A stretch of 64,000 bases of DNA from JACMJL01 sp963791805 (GTDB lineage Bacteria > Bacillota > Clostridia > Clostridiales > Clostridiaceae): positions 930,001 to 994,000 of the forward strand of contig CAWBTU010000003.1 in the NCBI GenBank assembly GCA_963791805.1, given 5' to 3'. The notes below the pieces were generated by a model. It did no database searches. It saw only the letters and a program-made list of their open reading frames with translations, and was not told where the DNA came from. Shown one piece after another: positions 44,168-53,313 of the stretch. The position numbers and the translations under genes were made by a program. Position 1 is the first letter of the stretch; the number at the start of each line of letters is the position of its first letter.

Positions 44168-44449
44168 TTGGATTACAATGCAGAAATAGGAAGAGTAGTT
44201 TACTCAAAAGCTGGAAGAGATGCTGAAAAATGTTTCATAATTACTTCAGTTTTAAATGAAGAGTATGTCTACATCTGTGACGGAGATTTAAGAAAAATTG
44301 AAAATCCTAAAAAGAAGAAAATAAAACATTTAGAATTCACTGATATTATTGCTGAAGATATAAGAAATTCTATACTTTTAGGAATCAAAGTTAGTAATTC
44401 ACAGGTGAGAAAGTTTTTGCAATGTGAAGACTTTAATAAGGAGGTTTGA
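44168..44449 (+). CDS. KOW-domain RNA-binding protein
   Basis: A 93-residue protein of the L14e-like KOW family commonly found between map and infA in Firmicutes. IGRVVYSKAGRDAEKCFIIT is the KOW part. TTG 44168 follows gaggtg by 6 nt. Its role, probably ribosome-associated, is not established. Confidence 0.85.
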   Translation: MDYNAEIGRVVYSKAGRDAEKCFIITSVLNEEYVYICDGDLRKIENPKKKKIKHLEFTDIIAEDIRNSILLGIKVSNSQVRKFLQCEDFNKEV

Positions 44450-44456
44450 TTACCTT

Positions 44457-44675
44457 ATGTCAAAGGATGATGTTATTGAAATGCAGGGTATCGTTTTAGA
44501 GACCCTACCGAATGCAATGTTTCAAGTAGAATTAGAAAGTGGGCAGACAATACTTGCGCATATTTCGGGAAAATTAAGAATGAATTTTATTAGAATACTA
44601 CCAGGTGATAAAGTAACAGTGGAACTTTCTCCATACGATTTAAGTCGTGGAAGAATTACCTGGAGAGCAAAGTAA
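44457..44675 (+). CDS. infA: Translation initiation factor IF-1
   Basis: A 72-residue OB-fold factor of the 30S A site. KDDVIEMQGIVLETLPNAMF and VELSPYDLSRGRITWRAK are invariant blocks. The ATG at 44457 follows aggaggttt; longer starts overlap the preceding gene. Confidence 0.97.
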   Translation: MSKDDVIEMQGIVLETLPNAMFQVELESGQTILAHISGKLRMNFIRILPGDKVTVELSPYDLSRGRITWRAK

Positions 44676-44690
44676 TAAGGAGGGTTTGCT

Positions 44691-44804
44691 ATGAAAGTGC
44701 GACCATCAGTAAAGCCTATATGTGAAAAATGTAAAATCATAAAAAGAAAAGGAAGAGTAATGGTTATCTGTGAAAATCCTAAGCATAAGCAGAAACAGGG
44801 TTAA
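44691..44804 (+). CDS. rpmJ: 50S ribosomal protein L36
   Basis: A 37-residue zinc ribbon, MKVRPSVKPICEKCKIIKRK to the end HKQKQG. The ligands are CEKC, a later Cys and His. Start after aaggagggttt, 15 nt after infA. Confidence 0.97.
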   Translation: MKVRPSVKPICEKCKIIKRKGRVMVICENPKHKQKQG

Positions 44805-44824
44805 TCAGTTTTGGGCACGGCTGA

Positions 44825-44844
44825 CAACAGTATTATTACTGTTG
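44825..44844 (+). promoter_or_regulatory. Hairpin before rpsM
   Basis: CAACAGTA pairs perfectly with TACTGTTG around TTAT in the 102-nt rpmJ-rpsM gap, with flanking ggctga/ggcct giving possible extension. It could be a leader signal for the alpha operon; no family is assigned. Confidence 0.4.
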
Positions 44845-44906
44845 GCCTAAAGCTTTATTATATACAATACTCATTACTAAAGGAAAACCAGGAGGTGTAA
44901 ATTTTA

Positions 44907-45278
44907 ATGGCAAGAATATCAGGCGTTGACCTACCAAAGGAAAAAAGAGTTGAAATAGGTCTTACTTATATCTTTGGTATTGGCTTACCAAGCTCACACA
45001 AAATATTAGAAGCTACAGGAGTAAATCCTGATACTAGAGTTAAAGACTTGACTGAAGATGAAGTTAACTCGTTAAGAGACTATATTAATAAGAACTTAAA
45101 AGTTGAAGGCGATTTAAGAAGAGAAGTAGCATTAAATATAAAGAGATTAGTTGAAATTGGATGTTACAGGGGAATTAGACACAGAAGAAATCTTCCTGTA
45201 AGAGGACAGAAAACAAAGACAAATGCTAGAACAAGAAAAGGCCCTAAGAAAGCAATTGGAGCTAGAAAAAAGAAATAG
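44907..45278 (+). CDS. rpsM: 30S ribosomal protein S13
   Basis: A 123-residue head protein bridging to the 50S. ARISGVDLPKEKRVEIGLTY opens it, and the basic tail (RGQKTKTNARTRKGPKKAIG) reaches the P-site tRNA. Confidence 0.97.
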   Translation: MARISGVDLPKEKRVEIGLTYIFGIGLPSSHKILEATGVNPDTRVKDLTEDEVNSLRDYINKNLKVEGDLRREVALNIKRLVEIGCYRGIRHRRNLPVRGQKTKTNARTRKGPKKAIGARKKK

Positions 45279-45293
45279 TAAGGAGGGACGTTA

Positions 45294-45692
45294 ATGGCAG
45301 CTCAAGCAAAGGCTAAGAAAACTAGAAGAAAAAAAGAAAGAAAAAATATTGAGCACGGTTGTGCACATATTAAGTCTACATTTAACAATTCAATTGTTAC
45401 TTTGACTGATGCTAAAGGTAATGCTTTGGCATGGTCAAGTGCTGGTGGACTTGGTTTTAGAGGTTCAAGAAAAAGCACACCATATGCTGCACAACAGGCA
45501 GCAGAAACTGCTGCAAAAGCAGCATCTGAGCATGGTTTAAAGAGCGTAGATGTATATGTTAAAGGTCCTGGAGCAGGAAGAGAAGCTGCAATAAGATCAC
45601 TACAAGCCGCTGGACTAGAGATTACATTAATAAAAGATGTAACTCCAATTCCACATAATGGATGTAGACCGCCAAAGAGAAGAAGAGTTTAA
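45294..45692 (+). CDS. rpsK: 30S ribosomal protein S11
   Basis: A 132-residue platform protein. HIKSTFNNSIVTLTDAKGNA and the C-terminal TPIPHNGCRPPKRRRV are diagnostic. Confidence 0.97.
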   Translation: MAAQAKAKKTRRKKERKNIEHGCAHIKSTFNNSIVTLTDAKGNALAWSSAGGLGFRGSRKSTPYAAQQAAETAAKAASEHGLKSVDVYVKGPGAGREAAIRSLQAAGLEITLIKDVTPIPHNGCRPPKRRRV

Positions 45693-45711
45693 TTACAGGA
45701 GGTGTAAGTTA

Positions 45712-46332
45712 ATGGCAAGATATACTGGAGCAGTCTGCAGGCTTTGCAGAAGAGAAGGTATGAAATTATTCCTTAAAGGTGACAGATGCTATACTGATAA
45801 GTGTGCATTTGCTAGACGTGGATACGCACCTGGACAACATGGTCAAGGAAGAAAGAAAGTATCTAACTACGGATTACAATTAAGAGAAAAACAAAAAGCA
45901 AAAAGAATATATGGTCTATTAGAAGGACAATTCAGACTTTCCTATGAAAAAGCTGAAAAAGCAAGAGGAATAACAGGTGAAAACCTATTAAAGATTCTTG
46001 AAACTAGACTTGATAATGTTGTTTTTAGATTAGGATATGGTAATTCTAGATCAGAATCAAGACAATTAGTTAATCATGGTCACTTCTTAGTAAATGGTAA
46101 AAAAGTAGATATTCCATCCTATAAGTTATCAGCTAATGATGTTATCACAGTTAGCGAGAAGAGCAGAACAACAGAAAAGTTCAAAGTGTTTGCAGAAAAT
46201 CCAAAAACATTACCAAATTGGCTAACAGCTAATGTTGAGAATTTCGAAGGAAGAGTTGTATCTGAACCAGATAGGGCGGACATAGATGTTCCTGTTAATG
46301 AAACATTGATAGTTGAGTTATACAGCAAATAA
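45712..46332 (+). CDS. rpsD: 30S ribosomal protein S4
   Basis: A 206-residue assembly-nucleating protein that represses alpha-operon translation in several bacteria. Cys ligands lie in CRLCRREG and CYTDKC (zinc type), and the S4 RNA-binding domain is LETRLDNVVFRLGYGNSRSE. The ATG at 45712 follows aggaggtg. Confidence 0.97.
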   Translation: MARYTGAVCRLCRREGMKLFLKGDRCYTDKCAFARRGYAPGQHGQGRKKVSNYGLQLREKQKAKRIYGLLEGQFRLSYEKAEKARGITGENLLKILETRLDNVVFRLGYGNSRSESRQLVNHGHFLVNGKKVDIPSYKLSANDVITVSEKSRTTEKFKVFAENPKTLPNWLTANVENFEGRVVSEPDRADIDVPVNETLIVELYSK

Positions 46333-46394
46333 TTAGATTAGGATCAGTTGCCCTCAGAAATCAGTTGCCATTTTAATAAGAAGGAGGGTTAATA

Positions 46395-47342
46395 ATGTTA
46401 GAAATAGAAAAACCTAATATAGAATGTGTAGAAACAGCGGAAAATGGTACTTATGGTAAATTTGTAGTTGAACCACTTGAAAGAGGTTATGGTATTACAC
46501 TTGGCAATTCTCTGAGAAGAATATTACTTTCTTCTCTCCCGGGGGCTGCTGCTAACGCAATTAAAGTTGAAGGAGTTCTTCACGAATTCTCAACAGTTCA
46601 GGGTGTAAAAGAAGATGTGACACAGTTAATACTTAATATCAAAGGTCTTTCACTTAAATTAACGGGAGATGGACCAAGAACCTTATATATAGACGCAGTT
46701 GGTCCTTGTACAGTAACTGCAGGAGACATCAAAGTTGATGGCGATGTAGAAGTTATTAATACTGATAGGCATATTGCGACTATAGATGATGGTGGAAGAC
46801 TTTATATGGAAATTTCTGTTGACAGAGGAAGAGGATATGTATCTCAAAACAAAAATAAGAGAGATGATCTTCCAATTGGAGTCATAGCTGTAGATTCCAT
46901 ATATACACCAGTTAAAAGAGTTAATTTTACTGTTGAAAACACAAGAGTAGGTCAAATCACGGATTATGATAAACTAACTCTTGAAGTTTGGACAAATGGA
47001 ACAATTAGACCAGATGAAGCTGTTAGCTTATCTGCAAAAATCTTAATTGAGCATTTTAAATTATTTATGACATTAACAGATCATGCTAACAATGTAGAGA
47101 TTATGGTGGAAAAAGAAGAAGATAAGAAAGAAAAAGTGTTGGAAATGACTATTGAAGAACTTGATCTTTCTGTTAGAAGCTATAATTGTCTAAAAAGAGC
47201 TGGGATTAATACTGTTCAAGAATTAACTGAAAGAACAATAGAAGATATGATGAAGGTTAGAAACCTTGGTAGAAAGTCTTTAGAGGAAGTTGAGCAAAAG
47301 CTAGCTGCTCTTGGACTTGGATTAAAACAAAGCGAAGAGTAA
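46395..47342 (+). CDS. rpoA: DNA-directed RNA polymerase subunit alpha
   Basis: A 315-residue subunit. The N-terminal dimerisation domain includes EPLERGYGITLGNSLRRILL, and the C-terminal domain (ELDLSVRSYNCLKRAGINTV and MMKVRNLGRKSLEEVEQKL) binds UP elements and activators. A direct repeat of atcagttgcc (46343 and 46360) precedes it. Confidence 0.98.
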   Translation: MLEIEKPNIECVETAENGTYGKFVVEPLERGYGITLGNSLRRILLSSLPGAAANAIKVEGVLHEFSTVQGVKEDVTQLILNIKGLSLKLTGDGPRTLYIDAVGPCTVTAGDIKVDGDVEVINTDRHIATIDDGGRLYMEISVDRGRGYVSQNKNKRDDLPIGVIAVDSIYTPVKRVNFTVENTRVGQITDYDKLTLEVWTNGTIRPDEAVSLSAKILIEHFKLFMTLTDHANNVEIMVEKEEDKKEKVLEMTIEELDLSVRSYNCLKRAGINTVQELTERTIEDMMKVRNLGRKSLEEVEQKLAALGLGLKQSEE

Positions 47343-47354
47343 GGAGGTAAGGAC

Positions 47355-47696
47355 ATGGCAGAACAACGTAAGTTGGGAAGACCAACCGATCAAAGAAGAG
47401 CAATGCTTCGTAATCTTGTAACTAGTTTCTTGAAAAATGGTAAGATTGAAACAACAATTACAAGAGCAAAGGAAACACAATGTATTGCTGAAAAGATGAT
47501 TACTCTTGGAAAAAGAGGAGATCTTCATGCTAGAAGACAAGTTCTTGCATATGTAACTGAAGAACAAGTAGTTGCTGATTTATTTGATAACATAGCTCCA
47601 AAGTACACCGAAAGAAACGGTGGATATACTAGAATTTATAAAATGGGACCAAGAAGAGGCGATGGAGCAGAAGTAGTTATACTTGAATTAGTATAA
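47355..47696 (+). CDS. rplQ: 50S ribosomal protein L17
   Basis: A 113-residue protein, the last of the cluster. LGRPTDQRRAMLRNLVTSFL and GGYTRIYKMGPRRGDGAEVV are family motifs. A strong terminator follows. Confidence 0.97.
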   Translation: MAEQRKLGRPTDQRRAMLRNLVTSFLKNGKIETTITRAKETQCIAEKMITLGKRGDLHARRQVLAYVTEEQVVADLFDNIAPKYTERNGGYTRIYKMGPRRGDGAEVVILELV

Positions 47697-47710
47697 TAAT
47701 AGTGTGTAAA

Positions 47711-47744
47711 AGGGATTAAGTATAACTAACTTAATCCCTCTTTT
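47711..47744 (+). terminator. Terminator of the ribosomal supercluster
   Basis: An 11-bp perfect stem (47711-47721 with 47729-47739) and a 7-nt loop, then ctttt. Confidence 0.85.
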
Positions 47745-47750
47745 CATAAA

Positions 47751-47826
47751 ATTGATAATTGAAAATTGATAATTATGCTTGGTTTTTACTTAAAGCTCTG
47801 TGTATTGTCAATTTTCAATTTTCAAT
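47751..47826. repeat. Long imperfect inverted repeat, rplQ-ecfA1 gap
   Basis: Arms 47751-47773 and 47804-47826 match in 21 of 23 positions as reverse complements, around a 30-nt centre. The arms are built from iterated attga/aatt units. It is longer than a terminator and may be a small dispersed palindromic element. Confidence 0.6.
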
Positions 47827-47876
47827 TTAATATTATATAGAAATCTTTTAAGTTAAATAAGAAAAGTGGTGAAAAA

Positions 47877-48725
47877 ATGAGTGAAAATATGATTGATTGT
47901 ATAGATTTAGAATATAAGTATGTAAGTGATGGCAAAGAGAGTATAGCCATAGATGGTGTGAGCTTTCATGCTAAAAAGGGAGAGTTTTTAGTAGTACTTG
48001 GAAGTAATGGTTCAGGTAAATCCACATTAGCCAAGCATATAAATTCATTACTTTTACCTGGTGGAGGCAAAGTATATGTGGATGGAATGGATACGTCAGA
48101 TTTAAAAAGAACATGGGACATAAGACATACAGCAGGAATGGTTTTTCAAAATCCTGATAATCAAATAGTTGCAACAATTGTAGAAGAAGATGTGGCTTTT
48201 GGACCAGAAAATCTTGGAATCGATCCTTTAGAGATAAGAACTAGAGTGGATGAAGCTTTAAAAGTTGTAGATATGTATGAGTATAGAAGGCATGCTCCAC
48301 ATTTGCTGTCTGGAGGACAGAAGCAAAGGATTGCAATTGCGGGCATTATAGCTATGAGGCCCCAATGTATAGTGTTTGATGAACCTACTGCAATGTTAGA
48401 TCCTTCCGGGAGAAAAGAAGTGATAAGCACAATTAAGCATCTTAACAAGAAGTATGGTATAACTATAATATTAATAACTCATTTCATGGAAGAGGCTGTT
48501 GAAGCAGATAGAATAATAGTTATGGAAAAAGGTAAGATTGTGATGGAAGGAAACCCAAGAACAATATTTTCAAAAGTCGAGGAATTAAAGGAAATTGGAT
48601 TAGATGTGCCACAAGTCACAGAACTTGCATATGAGCTTAAAAAAAGTGGTATTCCAATTAATGAAGATTTATTAACAATAGATGAGATGGTGAATGAGAT
48701 ATGTCGATTAAAATTGAAAACTTAA
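47877..48725 (+). CDS. ecfA1: ECF transporter ATPase A1
   Basis: A 282-residue ABC ATPase of the shared energy-coupling module for vitamin and metal uptake. Walker A GSNGSGKST, Q-loop MVFQNPDNQ, signature LSGGQKQR, Walker B CIVFDEPTA and switch His (LITHF) are all present. It overlaps ecfA2 by 25 nt. Confidence 0.96.
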   Translation: MSENMIDCIDLEYKYVSDGKESIAIDGVSFHAKKGEFLVVLGSNGSGKSTLAKHINSLLLPGGGKVYVDGMDTSDLKRTWDIRHTAGMVFQNPDNQIVATIVEEDVAFGPENLGIDPLEIRTRVDEALKVVDMYEYRRHAPHLLSGGQKQRIAIAGIIAMRPQCIVFDEPTAMLDPSGRKEVISTIKHLNKKYGITIILITHFMEEAVEADRIIVMEKGKIVMEGNPRTIFSKVEELKEIGLDVPQVTELAYELKKSGIPINEDLLTIDEMVNEICRLKLKT

Positions 48726-49564
48726 CTTTCACATATATGCGAGGAACTCCATTTGAAAAAAAAGCTATAAATAATATTAGTTTAGAAATTGTAAATGGAG
48801 AATTTGTAGCCCTTATAGGACATACAGGTTCAGGGAAATCCACTTTAATTCAACATATAAATGGACTTCTAAAGCCTTCAGAAGGACGAATATTTGTGGA
48901 TGATGTAAATATAACAAAAAAAGGTGTTAAACTAGCTCAAGTCAGAAAGCAGGTTGGGCTTGTGTTTCAATATCCGGAATATCAACTTTTTGAGGAAACT
49001 GTTGAAAAAGACATTGCTTTTGGCCCTAAAAATATAGGACTAGAAGTAGATGAAATTAAAATCCGAGTTAAAAAAGCTATGAATATTGTTGGACTTGATT
49101 ATGATACTTATAAAGAAAAATCTCCATTTGAACTTAGTGGAGGACAAAAAAGAAGAGTTGCAATTGCCGGCGTAGTGGCAATGGAGCCTAAAATATTAAT
49201 TTTAGATGAACCAACTGCAGGATTAGATCCTAAAGGCAGGGATGAAATATTAACCCAGATTAAAAAATTACATGATGAATATAATATGACTATAATTCTT
49301 GTATCACACAGCATGGAGGATGTAGCAAAAGTAGCTAAAAGAATAATTGTAATGCAGGATGGAGGGGTAATACTTGATGGAACACCAGGTAATGTATTTA
49401 AGGAAATAGATATACTTGAGAATGTAGGACTTGCTGTACCACAAATTGCATATTTAGTTCAGGCGTTAAAGAAAAAAGGGATTGAATTGAATCCAAATAC
49501 ATTCACAATTGAAGATGCTAAAAAACAAATAATAAACTTGTTAAGGGGTGAAGCCAGTGATTAA
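48701..49564 (+). CDS. ecfA2: ECF transporter ATPase A2
   Basis: A 287-residue second ATPase. Walker A GHTGSGKST, signature LSGGQKRR, Walker B ILILDEPTA and His switch (LVSHS) are intact. It pairs with EcfA1 under EcfT. Confidence 0.96.
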   Translation: MSIKIENLTFTYMRGTPFEKKAINNISLEIVNGEFVALIGHTGSGKSTLIQHINGLLKPSEGRIFVDDVNITKKGVKLAQVRKQVGLVFQYPEYQLFEETVEKDIAFGPKNIGLEVDEIKIRVKKAMNIVGLDYDTYKEKSPFELSGGQKRRVAIAGVVAMEPKILILDEPTAGLDPKGRDEILTQIKKLHDEYNMTIILVSHSMEDVAKVAKRIIVMQDGGVILDGTPGNVFKEIDILENVGLAVPQIAYLVQALKKKGIELNPNTFTIEDAKKQIINLLRGEASD

Positions 49565-50366
49565 GGATATAACCATTGGTCAGTACGTGCCTGGGGATTC
49601 TTTTGTACATAAACTTGACCCAAGAGTTAAAATACTACTATCTATACTATTTATGATTTGTTTGTTTGTGATAAATGATTTTAGAGGGTATATTTTCATA
49701 ATCCCATTTACTATATTTACAATATTAGTTTCTAAATTGAAATTCAAATATATTTATAAAGGGCTTAAGCCTATATTTATATTGTTAATAATAACTGGTA
49801 TTTTGAATGTGTTTATGTACCCTGGTAAGGAAATATTAATTAAATGGCAATTTGTAACCATATATAAAGAAAGTGCATTTATGGCTGCATTTATGGTTAT
49901 TCGTCTTGTGTTTCTAATAGTTGGAGCATCTATTTTGACCTTAACGACTTCACCAATCGAGTTGACTGATGGCATAGAGAAATTGTTAAATCCATTCAAG
50001 AAGATAGGACTCCCAGCACATGAAGTAGCAATGATGATGACAATAGCATTGAGATTTATACCAACACTAATTGATGAGACTGATAAGATAATGAAAGCAC
50101 AAATGGCAAGAGGTGCAGATTTTGAGTCTGGAAATATATTTGTAAGGGCTAGGAATCTAATACCATTGTTAGTACCTTTGTTTATTAGTTCATTTAGGAG
50201 AGCTGACGAACTTGCAATGGCTATGGAATCTCGTTGCTATAGAGGTGGAGAGGGTAGAACTAGAATGAAACAGCTTACTATGAGTTATAGAGATGGAATA
50301 GCTGTAACTTTCTTTATCTTAGTTTTAGCGCTATCAATTTCATGTAAATGGTGGCTGAAAATATGA
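49557..50366 (+). CDS. ecfT: ECF transporter transmembrane protein T
   Basis: A 269-residue membrane scaffold that links the ATPases to swappable S components. The two coupling-helix motifs are seen: MARGAD (first ARG) and ESRCYRG (second, ARG-like). The GTG at 49557 is chosen because aagggg lies 8 nt upstream; GTG 49548 is inside it. No S component is adjacent, consistent with a shared (group II) module. Confidence 0.95.
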   Translation: MIKDITIGQYVPGDSFVHKLDPRVKILLSILFMICLFVINDFRGYIFIIPFTIFTILVSKLKFKYIYKGLKPIFILLIITGILNVFMYPGKEILIKWQFVTIYKESAFMAAFMVIRLVFLIVGASILTLTTSPIELTDGIEKLLNPFKKIGLPAHEVAMMMTIALRFIPTLIDETDKIMKAQMARGADFESGNIFVRARNLIPLLVPLFISSFRRADELAMAMESRCYRGGEGRTRMKQLTMSYRDGIAVTFFILVLALSISCKWWLKI

Positions 50367-51097
50367 GGAACATTAAATTAGTAATAGAGTACGATGGAAC
50401 GAATTACGCTGGGTGGCAAATTCAGAAAAATGCTTTATCCATTCAACAAGTAGTAGAATCATCTATAGAGAAGATAACAGGTGAGAGAACAGAAGTAGTA
50501 GGCTGTAGCAGAACCGACGCTGGAGTGCATGCTAGAGGCTATGTAGCTAATTTTAAAACTAAAAGTACAATGCCAGCAGAAAAATTTAGCGACGCACTAA
50601 ACACAAAATTGCCTCGTGATATTGTAATTTTAACCTCAGAAGAGGTAGATTTCAATTTCCATTCAAGGTATGATTGTAGTGGAAAGACTTATTGTTATAC
50701 TGTTCTTAATAGAGCACAACCTATTGCCTTAGGCAGAAATTATATGTATCATATGAAGTACAAGCTGGATATTGAAAAAATGAATGAAGCATGTAAGTAT
50801 TTTATAGGTACACATGATTTTTCAGCTTTAAAAAATCAAGGAAGTTCCGTGAAAACATCAATACGAACAATCACTGAATTGAGAATTGAAAGTGATGGGG
50901 ATATATTTAAAGTATATGGATCTGCTGATGGTTTTTTATATAATATGATGAGAATAATTGTAGGAGTTCTACTGCAAATCGGTATGAATAAATTTGAGCC
51001 TGGAGATGTTGAAAAAATAATTCTTTCAAAAGATCGGAAAAGAGCAGGAACAGCAGTTCCAGCCTGTGGACTTTGTTTATTAGAAGTCTACTATTAG
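50363..51097 (+). CDS. truA: tRNA pseudouridine synthase A
   Basis: A 244-residue enzyme that makes pseudouridine 38-40 in tRNA anticodon arms. RNIKLVIEYDGTNYAGWQIQ opens it and the catalytic Asp52 is in CSRTDAGVHARG. The start ATGA overlaps the ecfT stop. Confidence 0.96.
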   Translation: MRNIKLVIEYDGTNYAGWQIQKNALSIQQVVESSIEKITGERTEVVGCSRTDAGVHARGYVANFKTKSTMPAEKFSDALNTKLPRDIVILTSEEVDFNFHSRYDCSGKTYCYTVLNRAQPIALGRNYMYHMKYKLDIEKMNEACKYFIGTHDFSALKNQGSSVKTSIRTITELRIESDGDIFKVYGSADGFLYNMMRIIVGVLLQIGMNKFEPGDVEKIILSKDRKRAGTAVPACGLCLLEVYY

Positions 51098-51175
51098 GAA
51101 CAAATATTGGAATATAAATATGAATTGAAACAGTACTAAATTATAATAAATTCGTGAAAATAATCAGTTTGAATA

Positions 51176-51204
51176 TTGACACACTAGGCCAAATGTATTA
51201 TAAT
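51176..51204 (+). promoter_or_regulatory. rplM-rpsI promoter
   Basis: TTGACA (51176-51181), a 17-nt spacer and TATAAT (51199-51204): consensus on both hexamers. Confidence 0.88.
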
Positions 51205-51209
51205 ATACG

Positions 51210-51290
51210 GTGTTGTATTATGATTGTGTATAAGATCCACTAGCCCCGGATCTTGACATATAAGAAATTAAGTTAAGTAGTTCAGGGAGG
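51210..51290 (+). ncRNA. L13-type leader
   Basis: The roughly 85-nt 5' UTR of rplM holds a perfect 7-bp hairpin, aagatcc/ggatctt (51232-51238 with 51248-51254), close to the ribosome site. Position and form fit the ribosomal L13 leader of Firmicutes; the family assignment is inferred. Confidence 0.55.
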
Positions 51291-51297
51291 GAAAATT

Positions 51298-51732
51298 ATG
51301 AAATCATATGTTGCAAAACCAGAGACAATTGAAAGAAAATGGTATGTAATAGACGTTGAAGGAAAGCCACTAGGAAGAGCAGCAAGTCAAATTGCTTCTA
51401 TATTAAGAGGGAAGAACAAACCTCAATTTACTCCAAATGTGGATACTGGAGATTATGTTATTGTTATTAATGCAGAAAAGGTTCTTTTAACAGGAAAGAA
51501 ATTAGATCAAAAGATGTTAAGACATCATTCAGGATATCCAGGTGGATTGAAAGAAACTCCATACAGAATAGTTATGCAAAAGAAACCAGAATATGCATTT
51601 GAAGAAGCGGTTAGAAGAATGCTTCCAGTAGGACCACTTGGAAAGCAAATGCTAACTAAGCTTAACGTATACAGAGGTGCTGAGCATAATCAACAAGCTC
51701 AAAAACCAGAAGTATTAGTACTTAAGTATTAA
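51298..51732 (+). CDS. rplM: 50S ribosomal protein L13
   Basis: A 144-residue early-assembly protein. KWYVIDVEGKPLGRAASQIA and MLPVGPLGKQMLTKLNVYRG are conserved blocks. Confidence 0.97.
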   Translation: MKSYVAKPETIERKWYVIDVEGKPLGRAASQIASILRGKNKPQFTPNVDTGDYVIVINAEKVLLTGKKLDQKMLRHHSGYPGGLKETPYRIVMQKKPEYAFEEAVRRMLPVGPLGKQMLTKLNVYRGAEHNQQAQKPEVLVLKY

Positions 51733-51756
51733 TAGAAACTGAAGGGAGGATATAAA

Positions 51757-52149
51757 ATGGCAAAAGTTCAATATTTAGGAACCGGAAGAAGAAAAAAATC
51801 AGTAGCAAGAGTAAGACTTGTACCTGGTGAGGGTAAAGTAATTATAAATAAAAGAGAAATGGAATCTTATTTTGGATTAGGAACTCTATATGTTATAGTT
51901 AACCAACCATTAGTTTTAACTGCAACAAAAGATAAATTTGATGTTTTAGTTAATGTACATGGTGGTGGATTCACAGGTCAAGCTGGAGCTATAAGACATG
52001 GTATTTCTAGAGCATTACTTAAAGCTGATGAAAATTTAAGACCAGAGCTTAAAAAAGCAGGTTTCTTAACAAGAGATCCAAGAATGAAGGAAAGAAAGAA
52101 ATACGGTCTTAAAAAAGCAAGAAAAGCATCACAATTTTCAAAAAGATAA
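51757..52149 (+). CDS. rpsI: 30S ribosomal protein S9
   Basis: A 130-residue protein whose C-terminal tail touches P-site tRNA; it ends KKYGLKKARKASQFSKR as expected. VQYLGTGRRKKSVARVRLVP opens it. It forms a pair with rplM. Confidence 0.97.
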   Translation: MAKVQYLGTGRRKKSVARVRLVPGEGKVIINKREMESYFGLGTLYVIVNQPLVLTATKDKFDVLVNVHGGGFTGQAGAIRHGISRALLKADENLRPELKKAGFLTRDPRMKERKKYGLKKARKASQFSKR

Positions 52150-52165
52150 TATTTGTAAAATTAAG

Positions 52166-52202
52166 AATCCCTCAAACATTGAGTTTGTGGGGTTTTTCTT
52201 TT
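52166..52202 (+). terminator. rplM-rpsI terminator
   Basis: caaac/gtttg and ccc/ggg stems with one mismatch (52166-52177 with 52183-52194), followed by tttctttttg. Confidence 0.8.
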
Positions 52203-52293
52203 TGTAGAAACATATAAAAAGTTTAAAAATTATACGTAACTAACAAATAGTTAAATTAGATCAATAGTTTTTTTAATAAAATACATAATGGAA

Positions 52294-52332
52294 AACCACT
52301 TCAGCTAAATTCTAGCCAAGGTGGTTATTTTA
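52294..52332. terminator. Second hairpin between rpsI and cwlD
   Basis: aaccactt pairs with aaggtggtt, and inside it gcta pairs with tagc, with symmetric ca bulges; attttaaaat follows. The rest of the 52150-52422 gap is AT-rich and holds an A/T run, with no gene. Confidence 0.5.
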
Positions 52333-52422
52333 AAATGCATAAATTTGTTTTGAATTTAGAGTATAGCATCTTTTTTTTTTACACAAAATATATTAAGTCG
52401 TAAATATATATTTAGGATAATT

Positions 52423-53165
52423 TTGGAGGTGATTGTAATTTTAAAATATATAAGATGGTTATTATTGTTGCTATGTTATTCAACAATATTCTTAGTTTGC
52501 GGAGCTCAATTTAATAATATAGATGCAAAAGAAGTATATGAGAGTAGAGATAAGGAGTTAATATTAATTGATCCTGGTCATGGAGGCTTTGATGGAGGAG
52601 CTGAAGTTAATGGAATAAAAGAAAAAGAGCTTAACTTAAGTATAGGACTTCTTTTGAAGGAAGAACTAGTGAAAAGTGGCTTTAGGGTAACTATGACTAG
52701 AGAAAAAGATGAGGCAGTAAAGCTTGATAAGTCAAAGTATAAAACTAGAAAATCCGAGGATTTGGAAGCGCGATGCAAGATGAAGAGTGAATCTGATTGC
52801 AACATGTTCATTAGTATTCATATGAATACATTCACTGAAGGTAAATATTTCGGTGCACAGGTATGGTACTCAAAAATCAAGAGAGTAGAATTCTTGCAAG
52901 GCTAATGCAGAAAAACTTCAAGGAAAATATAGATTTAGATAATAATAGGGTAGAAAAAGCAGCATTAGATTCCTACAAAGTACTTAGATGTAATGACGGG
53001 ATTCCTGCAGTTATAGTGGAATGTGGTTTTCTTTCAAATCCACAAGAAAGAGAAAAACTAAATGATAAGGGTTACCAGAAAAAGATAGCTGAAACTATTG
53101 CAAAAACAGTAAATGACTACTATTTAGGCAAATACAAAGCTAGCCACTCTCAGCAAATACAATAA
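52423..53165 (+). pseudogene. cwlD: N-acetylmuramoyl-L-alanine amidase CwlD, frameshifted
   Basis: CwlD makes muramic delta-lactam in the spore cortex. Frame 1 gives an N-terminal signal/anchor helix (WLLLLLCYSTIFLVCG), then the Amidase_3 zinc site (LIDPGHGGFDGGAE and ISIHMNTF), and stops after KIKRVEFLQG at 52905. Frame 2 continues with NQESRILARLMQKNFKENID to VECGFLSNPQEREKL (catalytic Glu) and 53165. One extra A in the A5 run at 52872-52876 joins them into a protein of about 247 residues. The start is also unclear: ggaggtg (52425-52431) has no canonical in-frame codon at normal spacing. TTG 52423 with aggat upstream is possible, and ATT 52438 is another option. Confidence 0.85.
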
Positions 53166-53274
53166 ATTCTTGCAAAAAGGATGTAGTTGAATAGTAATTT
53201 GATTACATCTTTTGTTATTTATGAATATGCAGAATCATTGAATAAATATTAAATGCAAGAATTCATGCATAATA

Positions 53275-53303
53275 TTGAAAAAATGAAGGAAATGTGATAT
53301 TAT
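53275..53303 (+). promoter_or_regulatory. Promoter of GntR-methylaspartate cluster
   Basis: TTGAAA (53275-53280), a 17-nt spacer and TATTAT (53298-53303) with an extended TGa just before it. Expected transcript start is near 53310. Confidence 0.75.
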
Positions 53304-53313
53304 ATAATTGACC

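Noticed and set aside
46343..46369. Direct repeat atcagttgcc before rpoA
   Set aside because: Only two 10-nt copies in a short gap; compatible with chance and with no clear structure.
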